DNA of 64,000 nucleotides. Origin: Pseudomonadota bacterium (GTDB lineage: Bacteria; Pseudomonadota; Alphaproteobacteria; Reyranellales; Reyranellaceae). The position numbers and the translations under genes were made by a program. The stretch spans positions 62,001-126,000 of the forward strand of contig JAFEBU010000073.1 of NCBI GenBank assembly GCA_018242505.1, given 5' to 3'. This document shows, in pieces, positions 1 to 9,052 of the stretch. The notes beneath the pieces were generated by a model. The model worked only from the letters and a program-made list of their open reading frames with translations. It had not been told where the DNA came from and searched no databases. Each line of letters opens with the position of its first letter. Positions within the stretch are counted from its first letter, which is position 1.

Positions 1-701
1 TCGGCGTCGGCCGCGGGATCTCGCCTTACGAAGTCGGCTACTACGGCATCGACCCGGCGACTGGACCGGAGCGCTTCGCCGAAGCGCTCGAAGTCATCCT
101 GAAGGGTCTTGCCGCCCCCCGGCTCAGCTACAAAGGAAAATACTTTGCCTTCGAGGACGTGCCGATGGAGATGCGTCCCGTACAGCGCCCGCATCCGCCG
201 CTCTGGTACGGCGCCAATTCCCTGGAAAGCGCCGATCGCCTCGCCCGGCAGGGCTGCAATACGGTGGTCGGCATGAGGCCCGATGGCGTCGGGCAGTTCG
301 CCGCGCGCTTTCGTGCCGCCTGGAAAGCGCTCGGCCGCAACGACACCGACCTGCCCTTGATCGGCCTCAGCCGCCACGTTGTGGTCGGTGACACCGATCG
401 GGAAGCGATGAGCGCGGCCAAGCGCGCCTTCCTGCTCTGGTACGACGCCCTCATCCATCTCTGGCGTGCCCACGGCGTCGGCTTGCCGCGCCAGTTGATC
501 CCGGCCGAATTCGAGGAAGCAGTGGCGGGCGGCTACATCATCGCCGGTTCGCCCTCGTCGGTGCGCGATCGGATGAAACGCGACAACGACATCGCCGGTA
601 TCAACTACTGCCTTTGCCGCCTCGCCTTCGGCGATCTTTCCCTGGAGGAATCGGCGCGATCCACCCAGCTCTTCGCACGCGAGGTCATGCCGGCTCTTTA
701 G
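1..701 (+). CDS. LLM-class flavin-dependent oxidoreductase (5' partial)
   Basis: The reading frame is open from the left edge (first full codon at base 3) to TAG at 699-701, giving 232 visible residues. The N-terminus lies outside the window. The visible part starts with GVGRGISPYEVGYYGID, followed by RFAEALEVIL and, further on, MRPVQRPHPPLWYGANS. These match the luciferase-like monooxygenase fold, where the glycine-rich GVGRG segment and the 'P.Q.PHPPLW.G' strand are typical of F420/FMN-dependent TIM-barrel oxidoreductases. The C-terminal AGSPSSVRDRM resembles the conserved 'GSPeeV..rl' end of the family. The substrate cannot be told. It converges on htrA, with a hairpin between them. Confidence 0.8.
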   Translation, partial: GVGRGISPYEVGYYGIDPATGPERFAEALEVILKGLAAPRLSYKGKYFAFEDVPMEMRPVQRPHPPLWYGANSLESADRLARQGCNTVVGMRPDGVGQFAARFRAAWKALGRNDTDLPLIGLSRHVVVGDTDREAMSAAKRAFLLWYDALIHLWRAHGVGLPRQLIPAEFEEAVAGGYIIAGSPSSVRDRMKRDNDIAGINYCLCRLAFGDLSLEESARSTQLFAREVMPAL

Positions 702-712
702 CAGACAAGGCA

Positions 713-741
713 AAGCCGGCGGTGGAGACCACCGCCGGCTT
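713..741. terminator. Bidirectional hairpin between convergent genes
   Basis: A perfect 13-bp inverted repeat (arms 713-725 and 729-741, loop AGA) lies 12 bases after the oxidoreductase stop and 14 bases before the htrA stop. The arms begin with AA and end with TT but no long U-run follows, so termination strength is uncertain. The position between two convergent stops supports a shared terminator. Confidence 0.65.
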
Positions 742-755
742 CGTCGAGAGGCCCG

Positions 756-2231
756 TTACGCTGCCCGGGGAGAAACAGCGACGTACCGGGTTGTTCCCTC
801 TCGATAGATCTTCAGCAGCACGGGCTTCTTGGACGTCTTCGCCTCCTTGAGCTTGCTGGCTGCCGCCTTCGGAGTCGTCACGGTGTCATGGCCCACCTGC
901 TGAATGATGTCACCGGCCCGCAGCCCCTTGCTGTCGGCCGGGCTGCCAGGCTCGACGCCGGCGATCAGCGCGCCGTTGACCGAGTCCTTGAGACCGAGCT
1001 CCTGGCGGGTTTCCGGCGTGATCGGTGCCAGCGAGAAGCCGAACGATCCGTGCTCGGCCTTCTGTCCCTGGTGATCGCCCTCGTCGGCCTTCGCCTGCTG
1101 GGTCGACCTCGAGTCGCCAAGTTTGGCCTCGACCGTCATGTCCTTGCCGTCGCGCACCAGGCCGACCTTGACTGTCGAACCCGGCCGCGCCGCGGCGATC
1201 GTGCGGGTAAGGTCGCGAACGTTGCCGATCTCCTTGCCGTCGACGCTCTTGATCACGTCACCCGACTTGATGCCGGCTTCGCGCGCCGCGCTCTTGGGCT
1301 CAACCTGTGCGACCAGGGCTCCGTGAGTCGAGCCGAGCGACAGGCTGTCGGCAATTTCAGACGTTACCGGCTGAATTTCGACACCGAGCAGCCCGCGCTC
1401 GACCCGCCCGTGTTCACGAAGCTGCGCAACCACCGGCTGGGCAATGCTGGACGGAATGGCGAAGCCCAGGCCGACGCTGCCGCCCGACGGCGAGAAGATC
1501 GCCGTGTTGATGCCGATCACCTTGCCGTCCATGTTGAACAGCGGGCCACCGGAGTTGCCGCGGTTGATGGCGGCGTCGGTCTGGATGTAATCGTCGAACG
1601 GACCCGAATGGATGTCGCGGCCGCGCGCCGAGACGATGCCGGAGGTCACCGTGCCGCCGAGGCCGAACGGATTGCCGACCGCCATCACCGGCTGGCCGAC
1701 GCGCACCCGGTTGGCGTCGCCGAACTCGACATAGGGAAGCGGCTTGTCAGCCTTGATCTTCAGCACCGCGAGATCGGTCTTCTGATCGCCGCCGAGGAGC
1801 TTCGCGGGATACTTGGTCCCGTCCGCCATGGTCACGGTGATCGACTCGGCCTGGCCGGCGACGTGATAGTTCGTCACCACGATGCCCGACGGATCGATGA
1901 TGAAGCCGGTACCGAGCGCCTGTTCTTTCGGCATCGGGCGAGTCTTCATCTGGCCCTGCCCGAAGCGTTCGGCGAACTGGCGCATGAACTCTTCCATCTG
2001 CTGCTGCGCCGAGCGATCGGACATCTGCATGTTGTCGTCGCTGTCGGCCTTCATCGTCACCTGGACGTTGACGACGGCCGGCGTCACTTTGGCGGCCAGA
2101 TCGGACAGATCTCGCGGCGTTGCCTCACCCGCCATCGCGGCCGGTGCAGTCAGCATCGGCAGGATCGCCACCGGCGCCGTCAGCGCTGTACTGAGCGCCA
2201 GGGCGGCAAGAATGGACTTGGTCTTCGACAT
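756..2231 (-). CDS. degP: Periplasmic serine protease, DegP/HtrA (Do) family
   Basis: ATP-independent periplasmic protease/chaperone of 491 residues. The start is ATG at 2231, preceded by GAGGAGG at good spacing; the frame is open further upstream, but only the MSKTK start gives a signal peptide (hydrophobic residues about 7-33 ending AMAGEA). The trypsin-like domain shows the triad His123 (TNYHVAG), Asp153 (KTDLAVL) and Ser227 (NRGNSGGPLF). Two PDZ domains follow (about 280-370 and 395-490; GLLGVEIQPV and GALIAGVEPGSPA). It is transcribed divergently from a two-component system across a 147-bp intergenic region, an arrangement suggesting envelope-stress control by that system (inference). 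Confidence 0.95.
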   Translation of the reverse strand: MSKTKSILAALALSTALTAPVAILPMLTAPAAMAGEATPRDLSDLAAKVTPAVVNVQVTMKADSDDNMQMSDRSAQQQMEEFMRQFAERFGQGQMKTRPMPKEQALGTGFIIDPSGIVVTNYHVAGQAESITVTMADGTKYPAKLLGGDQKTDLAVLKIKADKPLPYVEFGDANRVRVGQPVMAVGNPFGLGGTVTSGIVSARGRDIHSGPFDDYIQTDAAINRGNSGGPLFNMDGKVIGINTAIFSPSGGSVGLGFAIPSSIAQPVVAQLREHGRVERGLLGVEIQPVTSEIADSLSLGSTHGALVAQVEPKSAAREAGIKSGDVIKSVDGKEIGNVRDLTRTIAAARPGSTVKVGLVRDGKDMTVEAKLGDSRSTQQAKADEGDHQGQKAEHGSFGFSLAPITPETRQELGLKDSVNGALIAGVEPGSPADSKGLRAGDIIQQVGHDTVTTPKAAASKLKEAKTSKKPVLLKIYREGTTRYVAVSPRAA

Positions 2232-2378
2232 GGGGAAAAACCTCCTCGTTGGCTCACGAGGAATATGGGGGTTCGGTCGTGGCGCCCTCATGTCCGCAAC
2301 ATTGAAAGTTTGTATAGTTCGCCGCGATTGCACGACGGTCGAAAGCGACAAAAATGGTGCCGTGACGAAAGGGCCGCC

Positions 2379-3053
2379 GTGAAAATCCTCCTGATCGAAG
2401 ACGACAAGCAAACGGCCGACTACATCGCCAAAGGGTTGCGCCAGCACGGCCATGTGGTCGACCAGGTTGATAACGGCCGCGACGGCCTCTACATGGCGAC
2501 CGGCGAGCCCTATGACGTGCTGGTCGTCGATCGCAACCTGCCCAAGATGGACGGTCTGTCGATGGTCAAGGCGGCGCGCGACGCCGGCACGCGCTCGCCC
2601 GCCCTCTTCCTAACAACGATGGGCGGCGTCGATGACCGTGTCGCCGGGCTCGATGCCGGTGCCGACGACTACCTGGTCAAGCCGTTCGCCTTCGCCGAGC
2701 TCCTGGCGAGGATCAGTGCGCTTGCCCGCCGGCCGCCGATCGTCACACAGACCAAACTCCAGGTCGGCGGCCTCGAGGTGGATCTGCTGACGCGGGCGGT
2801 GACGCGTGAAGGCAAGCGCATCGATCTCCTGGCCCAGGAATTCAAGATCCTCGAATATCTGATGCGGCACGCCGGGGAGATCGTCACCCGTACCATGCTT
2901 CTGGAAAAAGTCTGGGATTTCCATTTCGATCCGAAGACCAACATCGTCGAGACGCACATCAGCCGGCTGCGCTCCAAGATCGATAAAGGTTTCGACAAGC
3001 CCCTGCTCCATACTGTGAGAGGAGCTGGCTATGTCATCCGTACCTCGGACTAG
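2379..3053 (+). CDS. OmpR/PhoB-family response regulator
   Basis: Response regulator of 224 residues. The start is GTG at 2379 (KILLIEDDKQTADYI), because the much longer open frame upstream runs antisense to htrA and is not coding. The receiver domain has the acidic pair ED at 7-9, phosphoacceptor Asp51 (VLVVDRNLP), the switch Thr in LFLTT and Lys101 (YLVKPF). The C-terminal winged helix (about 125-224) ends with SRLRSKIDKGFDKPLLHTVRGAGY split around the recognition helix, typical of the OmpR class. The stop overlaps the kinase start by 23 bases, so the pair is co-translated. Likely targets include the divergent htrA and its own operon (inference). Confidence 0.95.
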   Translation: MKILLIEDDKQTADYIAKGLRQHGHVVDQVDNGRDGLYMATGEPYDVLVVDRNLPKMDGLSMVKAARDAGTRSPALFLTTMGGVDDRVAGLDAGADDYLVKPFAFAELLARISALARRPPIVTQTKLQVGGLEVDLLTRAVTREGKRIDLLAQEFKILEYLMRHAGEIVTRTMLLEKVWDFHFDPKTNIVETHISRLRSKIDKGFDKPLLHTVRGAGYVIRTSD

Positions 3054-4407
3054 CACTTTCGGCAGGATCCTGCGTTCGGCGAGCTTTCGCCTCGCGTTGA
3101 TCTATGCCGCGCTGTTCGTGGTGTCGGCATGCGTGCTGTTTGCGACCGTGTTCGTGACGGCGACGGCGGCCATGCAGAGCGACATGCAGGCGGTGTTGAA
3201 GACCGAGGCGTTCCAGCTGGCCGAAATCCATCGTCGTTTCGGGCTGGTCGGCCTTGCGCAGCAGATCACCCGCCGGATGGATTTCCGCACCCACGGACCG
3301 ATCTACTACCTGTTGCAGGCCCCCAACCGGCAGGTCGTGGTCGGCAACCTGCCCGGCATGCCTCCGGTCGAAGGCGTGATCGATTTCCGGCGCAACCACG
3401 AGATCGACGAGCCCGATACCGACCGCAGTCGGCTCATGGGTTTCGGCCTCATGCTGCCCGATGGCGCCTTTCTCCTGGTGGCGCAGGATGCGAGCCGGCT
3501 GCTCGACATGCAGAGCGCCATCGTCCGCGCCTTCGTATGGGCCGGCGGCCTCACCCTGTTCCTTGCGGTCGGCGGCGGCCTGCTGCTCGGCCGCAACTTC
3601 CTGCGCCGTATCGACACGATCGGGCGCACGACCCGCGCCATCATGGAAGGCGATCTCAGTGCGCGTATTCCCGCCCGCGGCACCAACGACGAGATCGACC
3701 AGCTCGTGGCCAGCCTCAATGCGATGCTCGAGCGGATCCAGGCCCTCATGGAGGGCTTGCGCCAGGTCACGGGCGACATCGCCCACGATTTGCGCACGCC
3801 GCTCGGCCGGCTGCGCCAGCGGCTGGAGGACGCGCGCGAGCATGCAACGACCACGGGCGAATATGCTGTCGCGACCGATGCGGCCATCACCGAAGCCGAC
3901 ACTCTGCTCGAAACCTTCTCCGCCCTGCTGCGCATCGCCCAGATCGAGGCCGGCGCCCAGAAGAGCGCCTTCTCCGAGCTCGACCTGTCGGAACTGTTGC
4001 GCAGCGTGGGTGAAGCCTATCTGCCGGCCGCCGAAGATGCCCAGCACACCCTTGACCTCAAGATCGATGACGGCGTGAGCTTCACCGGCGACCGCCAGCT
4101 TCTTGCCCAGATGGTATCGAACCTGATCGAGAATGCGCTCAACCACACGCCGGCCGGCAGCACCGTCCTCCTCGCCCTCACGCGCAGCTCCGTCGGCTTT
4201 GAGATCGAGGTGTCGGACAACGGCCCAGGCATTCCCGCGGCCGAACGCGATCGCGTCTTCGATCGCTTCTACCGCCTCGACCGCAGCCGCACGACGGCGG
4301 GCAGCGGACTTGGGCTCGCGCTCGTCAAGGCGATCGCTGCGTTGCACGGCCTCGCGATCCGGCTGAGCGATGCCGGCCCTGGCCTTTGCGTGACGATTTC
4401 GCGTTGA
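3031..4407 (+). CDS. Sensor histidine kinase, HAMP-HisKA-HATPase
   Basis: Inner-membrane kinase of 458 residues, partner of the preceding regulator (23-bp overlap). Transmembrane helix 1 spans about residues 19-45, then a periplasmic sensor segment of about 115 residues, then helix 2 at about 165-187 (FVWAGGLTLFLAVGGGLLLG). A HAMP linker follows (GDLSARIPARG). The phospho-accepting His252 lies in GDIAHDLRTPLGRL. The ATPase domain has the N-box NLIENALNH, G1 VSDNGPGIP, the F-box RVFDRFYR and G2 GSGLGLALVKAI. The signal sensed is unknown; the neighbouring protease suggests envelope or protein-folding stress. Confidence 0.95.
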   Translation: MSSVPRTSTFGRILRSASFRLALIYAALFVVSACVLFATVFVTATAAMQSDMQAVLKTEAFQLAEIHRRFGLVGLAQQITRRMDFRTHGPIYYLLQAPNRQVVVGNLPGMPPVEGVIDFRRNHEIDEPDTDRSRLMGFGLMLPDGAFLLVAQDASRLLDMQSAIVRAFVWAGGLTLFLAVGGGLLLGRNFLRRIDTIGRTTRAIMEGDLSARIPARGTNDEIDQLVASLNAMLERIQALMEGLRQVTGDIAHDLRTPLGRLRQRLEDAREHATTTGEYAVATDAAITEADTLLETFSALLRIAQIEAGAQKSAFSELDLSELLRSVGEAYLPAAEDAQHTLDLKIDDGVSFTGDRQLLAQMVSNLIENALNHTPAGSTVLLALTRSSVGFEIEVSDNGPGIPAAERDRVFDRFYRLDRSRTTAGSGLGLALVKAIAALHGLAIRLSDAGPGLCVTISR

Positions 4408-4490
4408 CCGTTCCGCCGCGCGGAGGGTCCTGAGGGCGCCCGGCAGCAGAGCAATTGTCGGCACCCGCCATTGCGGCGACACTGCGGGCC

Positions 4491-5552
4491 ATGGAAGCGC
4501 TCTTCGCCTATGTCGGCTGCTACACCACGCCCGGACGCAAGGGCGAAGGTAACGGAATCAACGTCTATCGCGTCGACCGTCGAAACGGGACCTTCGGTCA
4601 CGTTCAGTGCCTCGAGGGGCTCGAGAACCCGTCGTTCCTGGCAATCGATCCGACGGGCCGGTACCTCTATTCGGTGCACGGCGATCGCAGCGAAGCCACC
4701 GCCTTCGCTATCGAGGCCCGCAGCGGCCATCTCCGCTTGCTGAACCGCCAATCGACGGGCGGCTACAATCCCGTTCATCTCGCCTTCGATCGGGCCGGAC
4801 GCCATCTGGTCGTCGCCAATTACGGCACCGACTCGACCGCCGTCCTGCCAATCGCGCGCGACGGCACTCTCGGCCCCTATGCCACGCTCGCAACCGTGAC
4901 AGGAACCGTCGGTCCGCACCGTACCGAGCAGAACAACATCCGGCCGCACCACATTCCCTTGGACCCGTCCGGCCGCTACTTCTTCCTGCCCTGCAAGGGC
5001 GGCGATGTCGTGATCGCCTGCCGTCTCGACGCGAGGCGAGGCGTTCTGGTCGAGGCCGGACGCGTCGCCACCCGCCCCGGCTCGGGTCCGCGACATATCG
5101 CGTTCCATCCTCGGCGTCCTTTCGCCTATCTCATCAACGAACTCGACTCGACCCTCACGACATACCGACGGGCTGATGCCCGGCTCACGCCGCTGCAGGT
5201 CGTGCCCTCCACGCCGGCCGATTTCACCGGCTACAGCACCGGCGCGGAGATCGCCGTCGACCGCACCGGCCGCACCCTCTACGTCTCCAATCGCGGGCAC
5301 GACAGCATCGGCGTCTTTGCGATCGACGCCGCGAAAGGGACGTTGACAGCCAGGCAGTGGGTGCCGACCAAAGGCACCGTGCCGCGCTTTTTCGCGCTCG
5401 ATCCGGCAGAACGGTTCCTGTATGCCGCCAACCAGGGCAGCCATACGATCCTTGGCTATCGTGTGGGGCGCGACGGCAAGCTGTCATCGACTTCCATCAA
5501 AGTCCGTGTCGGCAGCCCGGCCTGCATCGTCTTCAATGGTGGAGTGACGTGA
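4491..5552 (+). CDS. Lactonase-family beta-propeller protein (6-phosphogluconolactonase-like)
   Basis: A 353-residue protein of the seven-bladed lactonase family (Pgl/YbhE-like). Blade signatures recur: YVGCYTTPG near the N-terminus, FLAIDPTGRYLY, HLAFDRAGRHLVVANYG, PLDPSGRYFFLPCKG, GPRHIAFHPRRPFAYLINE, DRTGRTLYVSNRGHDSI and FFALDPAERFLYAANQ. ATG 4491 is preferred over an upstream TTG (4455) because the propeller begins right after it. The family hydrolyses 6-phosphogluconolactone or related lactones, but substrate assignment within it is unreliable. The stop overlaps the next start by one base (TGATG), so it is probably co-translated with the sulfhydrylase. Confidence 0.85.
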   Translation: MEALFAYVGCYTTPGRKGEGNGINVYRVDRRNGTFGHVQCLEGLENPSFLAIDPTGRYLYSVHGDRSEATAFAIEARSGHLRLLNRQSTGGYNPVHLAFDRAGRHLVVANYGTDSTAVLPIARDGTLGPYATLATVTGTVGPHRTEQNNIRPHHIPLDPSGRYFFLPCKGGDVVIACRLDARRGVLVEAGRVATRPGSGPRHIAFHPRRPFAYLINELDSTLTTYRRADARLTPLQVVPSTPADFTGYSTGAEIAVDRTGRTLYVSNRGHDSIGVFAIDAAKGTLTARQWVPTKGTVPRFFALDPAERFLYAANQGSHTILGYRVGRDGKLSSTSIKVRVGSPACIVFNGGVT

Positions 5553-6841
5553 TGAGCGACAAGAAGTACGGCTTCGAGACCCTATCGATCCACTCCGGCG
5601 CCGCGCCCGATCCGGCAACCGGCGCGCGGGCGCAGCCGATCTACCAGAGCACCGCCTACGTGTTCGAGGACGCCGACCACGCTGCGGCATTGTTCAATCT
5701 CCAGACTGTCGGTTTCATCTATTCGCGCCTCACCAACCCGACCAATGCAGCGCTGGAAACCCGCCTGGCCTCGCTCGAGGGCGGCCGTGGTGGCACGGTC
5801 ACGTCGTCCGGCCATGCCGCCCAGGTTCTTGCGCTCTTCCCCCTGATGCAGCCTGGCAGCGAGATCGTGGCGTCATCGCGCCTCTATGGGGGGTCGCTCC
5901 AGCAGATGCGCAACACCTATCCTAAGTTCGGCTGGACTGCACAAATCGTCGACGCCGATCAGCCCGACAATTTCAAGCGCGCCGTCACGGAAAAGACGCA
6001 GGCTTTTTTCATCGAAAGTCTTGCGAATCCCGGCGGGGTGATTAGCGATATCGAGGCGATTGCGCGCGTCGCCGAGGCGGCTGGCGTGCCGCTGATCGTC
6101 GACAATACGCTGGCCACGCCGTGGCTCTGCAAGCCGATCGACTATGGAGCGACCCTGATCGTGCATTCGACCACGAAATTCCTGAGCGGCACCGGCACGT
6201 CGATGGGCGGAGCGGTGATCGATTCCGGCAAGTTCGACTGGGCGAAGAGCGGCAAGTTCCCGAGCCTCGCCGGACCGGAGCCTGCCTATCATGGTCTCAA
6301 TTTCTTCGAGACCTTCGGCGACATGGCCTACACCTTTCACAGCCATGCCGTCGGGCTGCGTGATCTCGGCCCCAGCCAGGCGCCCTTCAATGCGTGGCTT
6401 ACCATGCTCGGCGTCGAGACGCTCGGCCTGCGCATGGAGCGCCATTGCAGCAACGCGCTCGCGGTCGCACGGTTTCTCGAGAAGCATCCGGCCGTGGCCT
6501 GGGTCAATTATGCCGGCCTGCCTTCGAACAAGTACCATGCGCTGGCCAAGAAATATCTGCCGCGCGGCACAGGCTCGGTCTTCACCTTCGGGGTCAAGGG
6601 CGGTTACGAAGTGGGCGTGAAGGTCGTCGACAGCGTCGAGCTGTTCTCTCACGTCGCCAATCTCGGCGACGCCAAGAGCCTGATCATCCACCCCGCATCG
6701 ACCACGCATCGCCAGCTCTCGGACGAGCAGCGCGTGGCGGCCGGCGCCGGCCCCGACGTGCTTCGCCTCTCGATCGGCATCGAGACGGTGGACGATATCA
6801 TCGCCGATCTCGACCAGGCCCTGGCCAAAGCCACCACTTGA
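5552..6841 (+). CDS. metY: O-acetylhomoserine sulfhydrylase (aminocarboxypropyltransferase)
   Basis: PLP enzyme of 429 residues making homocysteine from O-acetylhomoserine and sulfide (methionine biosynthesis, cytoplasm). It has the Cys/Met-metabolism family hallmarks: FETLSIHSGAAPD at the N-terminus, YSRLTNPT, SSGHAAQVLAL, IVDNTLATPWLC, the PLP-binding Lys209 in LIVHSTTKFLSG, and the C-terminal HPASTTHRQLSDEQR. Length and the extended N-terminal region match MetY rather than the shorter MetB/MetC enzymes. The start ATG overlaps the lactonase stop. No SAM riboswitch is apparent because the gene has no leader of its own. Confidence 0.93.
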   Translation: MSDKKYGFETLSIHSGAAPDPATGARAQPIYQSTAYVFEDADHAAALFNLQTVGFIYSRLTNPTNAALETRLASLEGGRGGTVTSSGHAAQVLALFPLMQPGSEIVASSRLYGGSLQQMRNTYPKFGWTAQIVDADQPDNFKRAVTEKTQAFFIESLANPGGVISDIEAIARVAEAAGVPLIVDNTLATPWLCKPIDYGATLIVHSTTKFLSGTGTSMGGAVIDSGKFDWAKSGKFPSLAGPEPAYHGLNFFETFGDMAYTFHSHAVGLRDLGPSQAPFNAWLTMLGVETLGLRMERHCSNALAVARFLEKHPAVAWVNYAGLPSNKYHALAKKYLPRGTGSVFTFGVKGGYEVGVKVVDSVELFSHVANLGDAKSLIIHPASTTHRQLSDEQRVAAGAGPDVLRLSIGIETVDDIIADLDQALAKATT

Positions 6842-6874
6842 GCGACCAATAAGCGACCAACAGGAGACCAATCG

Positions 6875-8209
6875 ATGCTGAGCCGTGCCGACAATGAGTT
6901 CCTGACCCAGAGCGGCAAGGGCACGCCCATGGGCGAGCTTCTGCGCCGCTTCTGGATGCCGGCTCTGCTCAGCGCCGAACTGCCTGAGCGCGACGGCCCG
7001 CCGAAGAAGATCAAGATCATGGGCGAGAACCTGCTCGCCTTCCGCGACAGCAACGGAAAAGTCGGCATCGTCGAACCGCACTGCCCTCACCGCGGCGCCA
7101 ATCTCTACTACGGCCGCAACGAGGAGTGCGGCCTGCGCTGCGCCTATCACGGCTGGAAATTCGACGTCGACGGCAACTGCGTCGACCTGCCGACCTCGCC
7201 GCCGGAGTCCTCGTACAAGGATACGATCAAGCTCCTCGCTTATCCCACCCGTGAATGGGCCGACATGATCTGGGTCTATATGGGCCCAAAGGAGCACGTG
7301 CCCGAACTGCCGCAACTCGAGGTCGGCCTGGTGCCGGCGTCGAGCCGTTACGTCACCAAGAAATGGCAGGACTGCAACTGGGTGCAAAGCGTCGAAGGCG
7401 CGATCGACACCTCGCATTTCTCGTTCCTGCACATGACGCTGGCGAAGGACGCCGCCGCCGCCCGCGTCGCCATGGCGAAAGCCGCCATCGCCGACCAGGG
7501 CAAACCCGACGACCGCATCCGCTGGGTGCAGAACGACCCGCGTCCGAAATTCACCGTGCTGGGCCACGATGCCGGGCTGGTGATCGGCGGAGCCCGCAAG
7601 ACCGACGGCTCCGATCTTTACTGGCGCATCGCCCAGTTCCTCATGCCCAACCACGCCTTCACGCCAACGGCCTTCCCCGGCGAGATCAACTACGGTCAGG
7701 CCTGGGTGCCGGTCGACGATGTCTCGTGCTGGATCTACACCTACTCATGGCACCCCGATCGGCCGTTCACCAACGCCGAGCGGACCAAATTCGACGGAGG
7801 CTTCAACGTCCATGCCGAGGTGGACGAGGCCTATGTGCCGCTGCGCAATCTGCGGAACGACTATCTGATCGACCGTGCGCAGCAGAAGACGCAGACCTTC
7901 ACCGGCATCGTCGGTGTCTCCGAGCAGGATGCCGCGATCCAGGACAGCCAGGGCCCGATCCAGGACCGGACCACGGAACATCTCGGGCCAACCGATCTGG
8001 GCATCGTGGAATTTCGCAAGCTGGTAATGGGCGCCGCGCGCGCCTTGGCAAAGGGCGAAACACCGCGCGCGGCGAAGGCCGCGAACCGGTATGCGGTACG
8101 TTCGGGCGGTTGGGTAACGGCCTCGGATCGCGATCTCGCAGCGGTCATGGTCGAACGCTTCGGCCATCCGCATGGCTATATCGGCAACAATTACGGCCTT
8201 GGCCAATAG
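6875..8209 (+). CDS. Rieske aromatic ring-hydroxylating oxygenase, phthalate 4,5-dioxygenase-like
   Basis: Oxygenase (alpha) component of 444 residues. The Rieske [2Fe-2S] ligands are Cys70/His72 (EPHCPHRGANL) and Cys89/His92 (CAYHGWKFD). The mononuclear iron motif is in GAIDTSHFSFLH (Asp, His, His). Length and the C-terminal extension match the phthalate 4,5-dioxygenase / 3-chlorobenzoate oxygenase branch, which works with a separate FMN/ferredoxin reductase; no reductase gene lies nearby, so it must use one from elsewhere. It is preceded by an AGGAG-type ribosome site (CAGGAGACCAATCG) and followed by a GST, which hints at aromatic or xenobiotic breakdown (inference). Confidence 0.9.
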   Translation: MLSRADNEFLTQSGKGTPMGELLRRFWMPALLSAELPERDGPPKKIKIMGENLLAFRDSNGKVGIVEPHCPHRGANLYYGRNEECGLRCAYHGWKFDVDGNCVDLPTSPPESSYKDTIKLLAYPTREWADMIWVYMGPKEHVPELPQLEVGLVPASSRYVTKKWQDCNWVQSVEGAIDTSHFSFLHMTLAKDAAAARVAMAKAAIADQGKPDDRIRWVQNDPRPKFTVLGHDAGLVIGGARKTDGSDLYWRIAQFLMPNHAFTPTAFPGEINYGQAWVPVDDVSCWIYTYSWHPDRPFTNAERTKFDGGFNVHAEVDEAYVPLRNLRNDYLIDRAQQKTQTFTGIVGVSEQDAAIQDSQGPIQDRTTEHLGPTDLGIVEFRKLVMGAARALAKGETPRAAKAANRYAVRSGGWVTASDRDLAAVMVERFGHPHGYIGNNYGLGQ

Positions 8210-8270
8210 CGTTAGACCCCAAGCCTCGCGTGCACTATCGTCCGACCCGGAAAGCGGCTGGGAGAACGCT

Positions 8271-8879
8271 GTGACAATCAAGATTTATGGACCTGTTGCC
8301 TCGCGCGCTGCGCGCGCCCTCTGGATCGTGCGTGAGCTCGACATTCCGTTCGAGCATATCGCGATGGAGATGAAGGATCTGAAGGGACCGGAATATCTGA
8401 AGATCAATCCGAACGGAAAAGTCCCCGCCATGGTCGATGGCGATTTCAAGCTGTTCGAATCGATGGCGATCAATCTTTATCTTGCCGCCAAGTACAACAA
8501 GAACGGTTTCTTTCCGGCGACGCTCGAGGACCAGGCGCTCTGCTATCAATGGAGCTTCTGGGGCATGACCGAGGTAGAAAAGCCCCTCCTCACCATCCTC
8601 ATCGACATGTTCATGACCGCACCCGACAAGCGCAAGCCCGAGGCGGTCGCCGAAGCGCAGAAAACCCTGCCCAAGCCGTTCAGCGTGCTGAACGGGGCGC
8701 TACAGGGCCGCGACTACCTGTTGGGTTCGACCTTTACCGTCGCCGATCTCAATCTCGCGTCCATCTGCAGCTGGTCGAAGCCCATCAAGTTCGACTTCGG
8801 CCCCTTCCCCAATGTGGGGGCATGGCTCGATCGCTGCCTCGGCCGTCCCGCCTACAAGGCAGCTCGTGGCACAAAGTAA
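8271..8879 (+). CDS. Glutathione S-transferase family protein
   Basis: Cytosolic GST-type protein of 202 residues. The start is GTG at 8271, with GGGAG about 6 bases upstream. The N-terminal thioredoxin-like domain (1-78) contains SRAARALWIVRELDIPFE, NPNGKVPAMVDGDFKLFESMAI (split here: NPNGKVPAMV, FKLFESMAI) with the cis-Pro in VPAMV and the glutathione-binding ES. The helical C-terminal domain has FTVADLNLASI. The putative catalytic residue is the Ser in VASRAA. It lies 61 bases after the ring oxygenase and could act on products of that pathway. Confidence 0.88.
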   Translation: MTIKIYGPVASRAARALWIVRELDIPFEHIAMEMKDLKGPEYLKINPNGKVPAMVDGDFKLFESMAINLYLAAKYNKNGFFPATLEDQALCYQWSFWGMTEVEKPLLTILIDMFMTAPDKRKPEAVAEAQKTLPKPFSVLNGALQGRDYLLGSTFTVADLNLASICSWSKPIKFDFGPFPNVGAWLDRCLGRPAYKAARGTK

Positions 8880-8975
8880 CCTGCCGTTGGGCGCGCCAGC
8901 GTTGGTCGGCTTGCGGCGACGCGGTCATTCGCGCTAAAGCCCCCCTGCTGCAGCCATCGGCATTGCAGCACCGGT

Positions 8976-9052
8976 CGGGGCGTAGCGCAGTCTGGTAGCG
9001 CATCAGTCTGGGGGACTGGGGGTCGCAGGTTCAAATCCTGTCGCCCCGACCA
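8976..9052 (+). tRNA. tRNA-Pro (anticodon GGG)
   Basis: A 77-nt cloverleaf. The acceptor CGGGGCG (8976-8982) pairs with CGCCCCG (9042-9048), followed by discriminator A and an encoded CCA. The D-arm is GCGC/GCGC. The anticodon loop CTGGGGG has anticodon GGG, and the T-arm has TTCAAAT. It lies on the opposite strand to the merR-ihfA block, as commonly seen beside that block in alphaproteobacteria. Confidence 0.95.

Noticed and set aside
888..2378. Long forward open frame running into the response regulator gene
   Set aside because: It is antisense to htrA, whose domains and catalytic residues are clear; the frame is Arg/Asp/His-rich noise of a GC-rich genome. The true regulator start is GTG 2379.
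5500..5552. SAM riboswitch before metY
   Set aside because: The gene overlaps the lactonase stop and has no leader in which such an element could lie.
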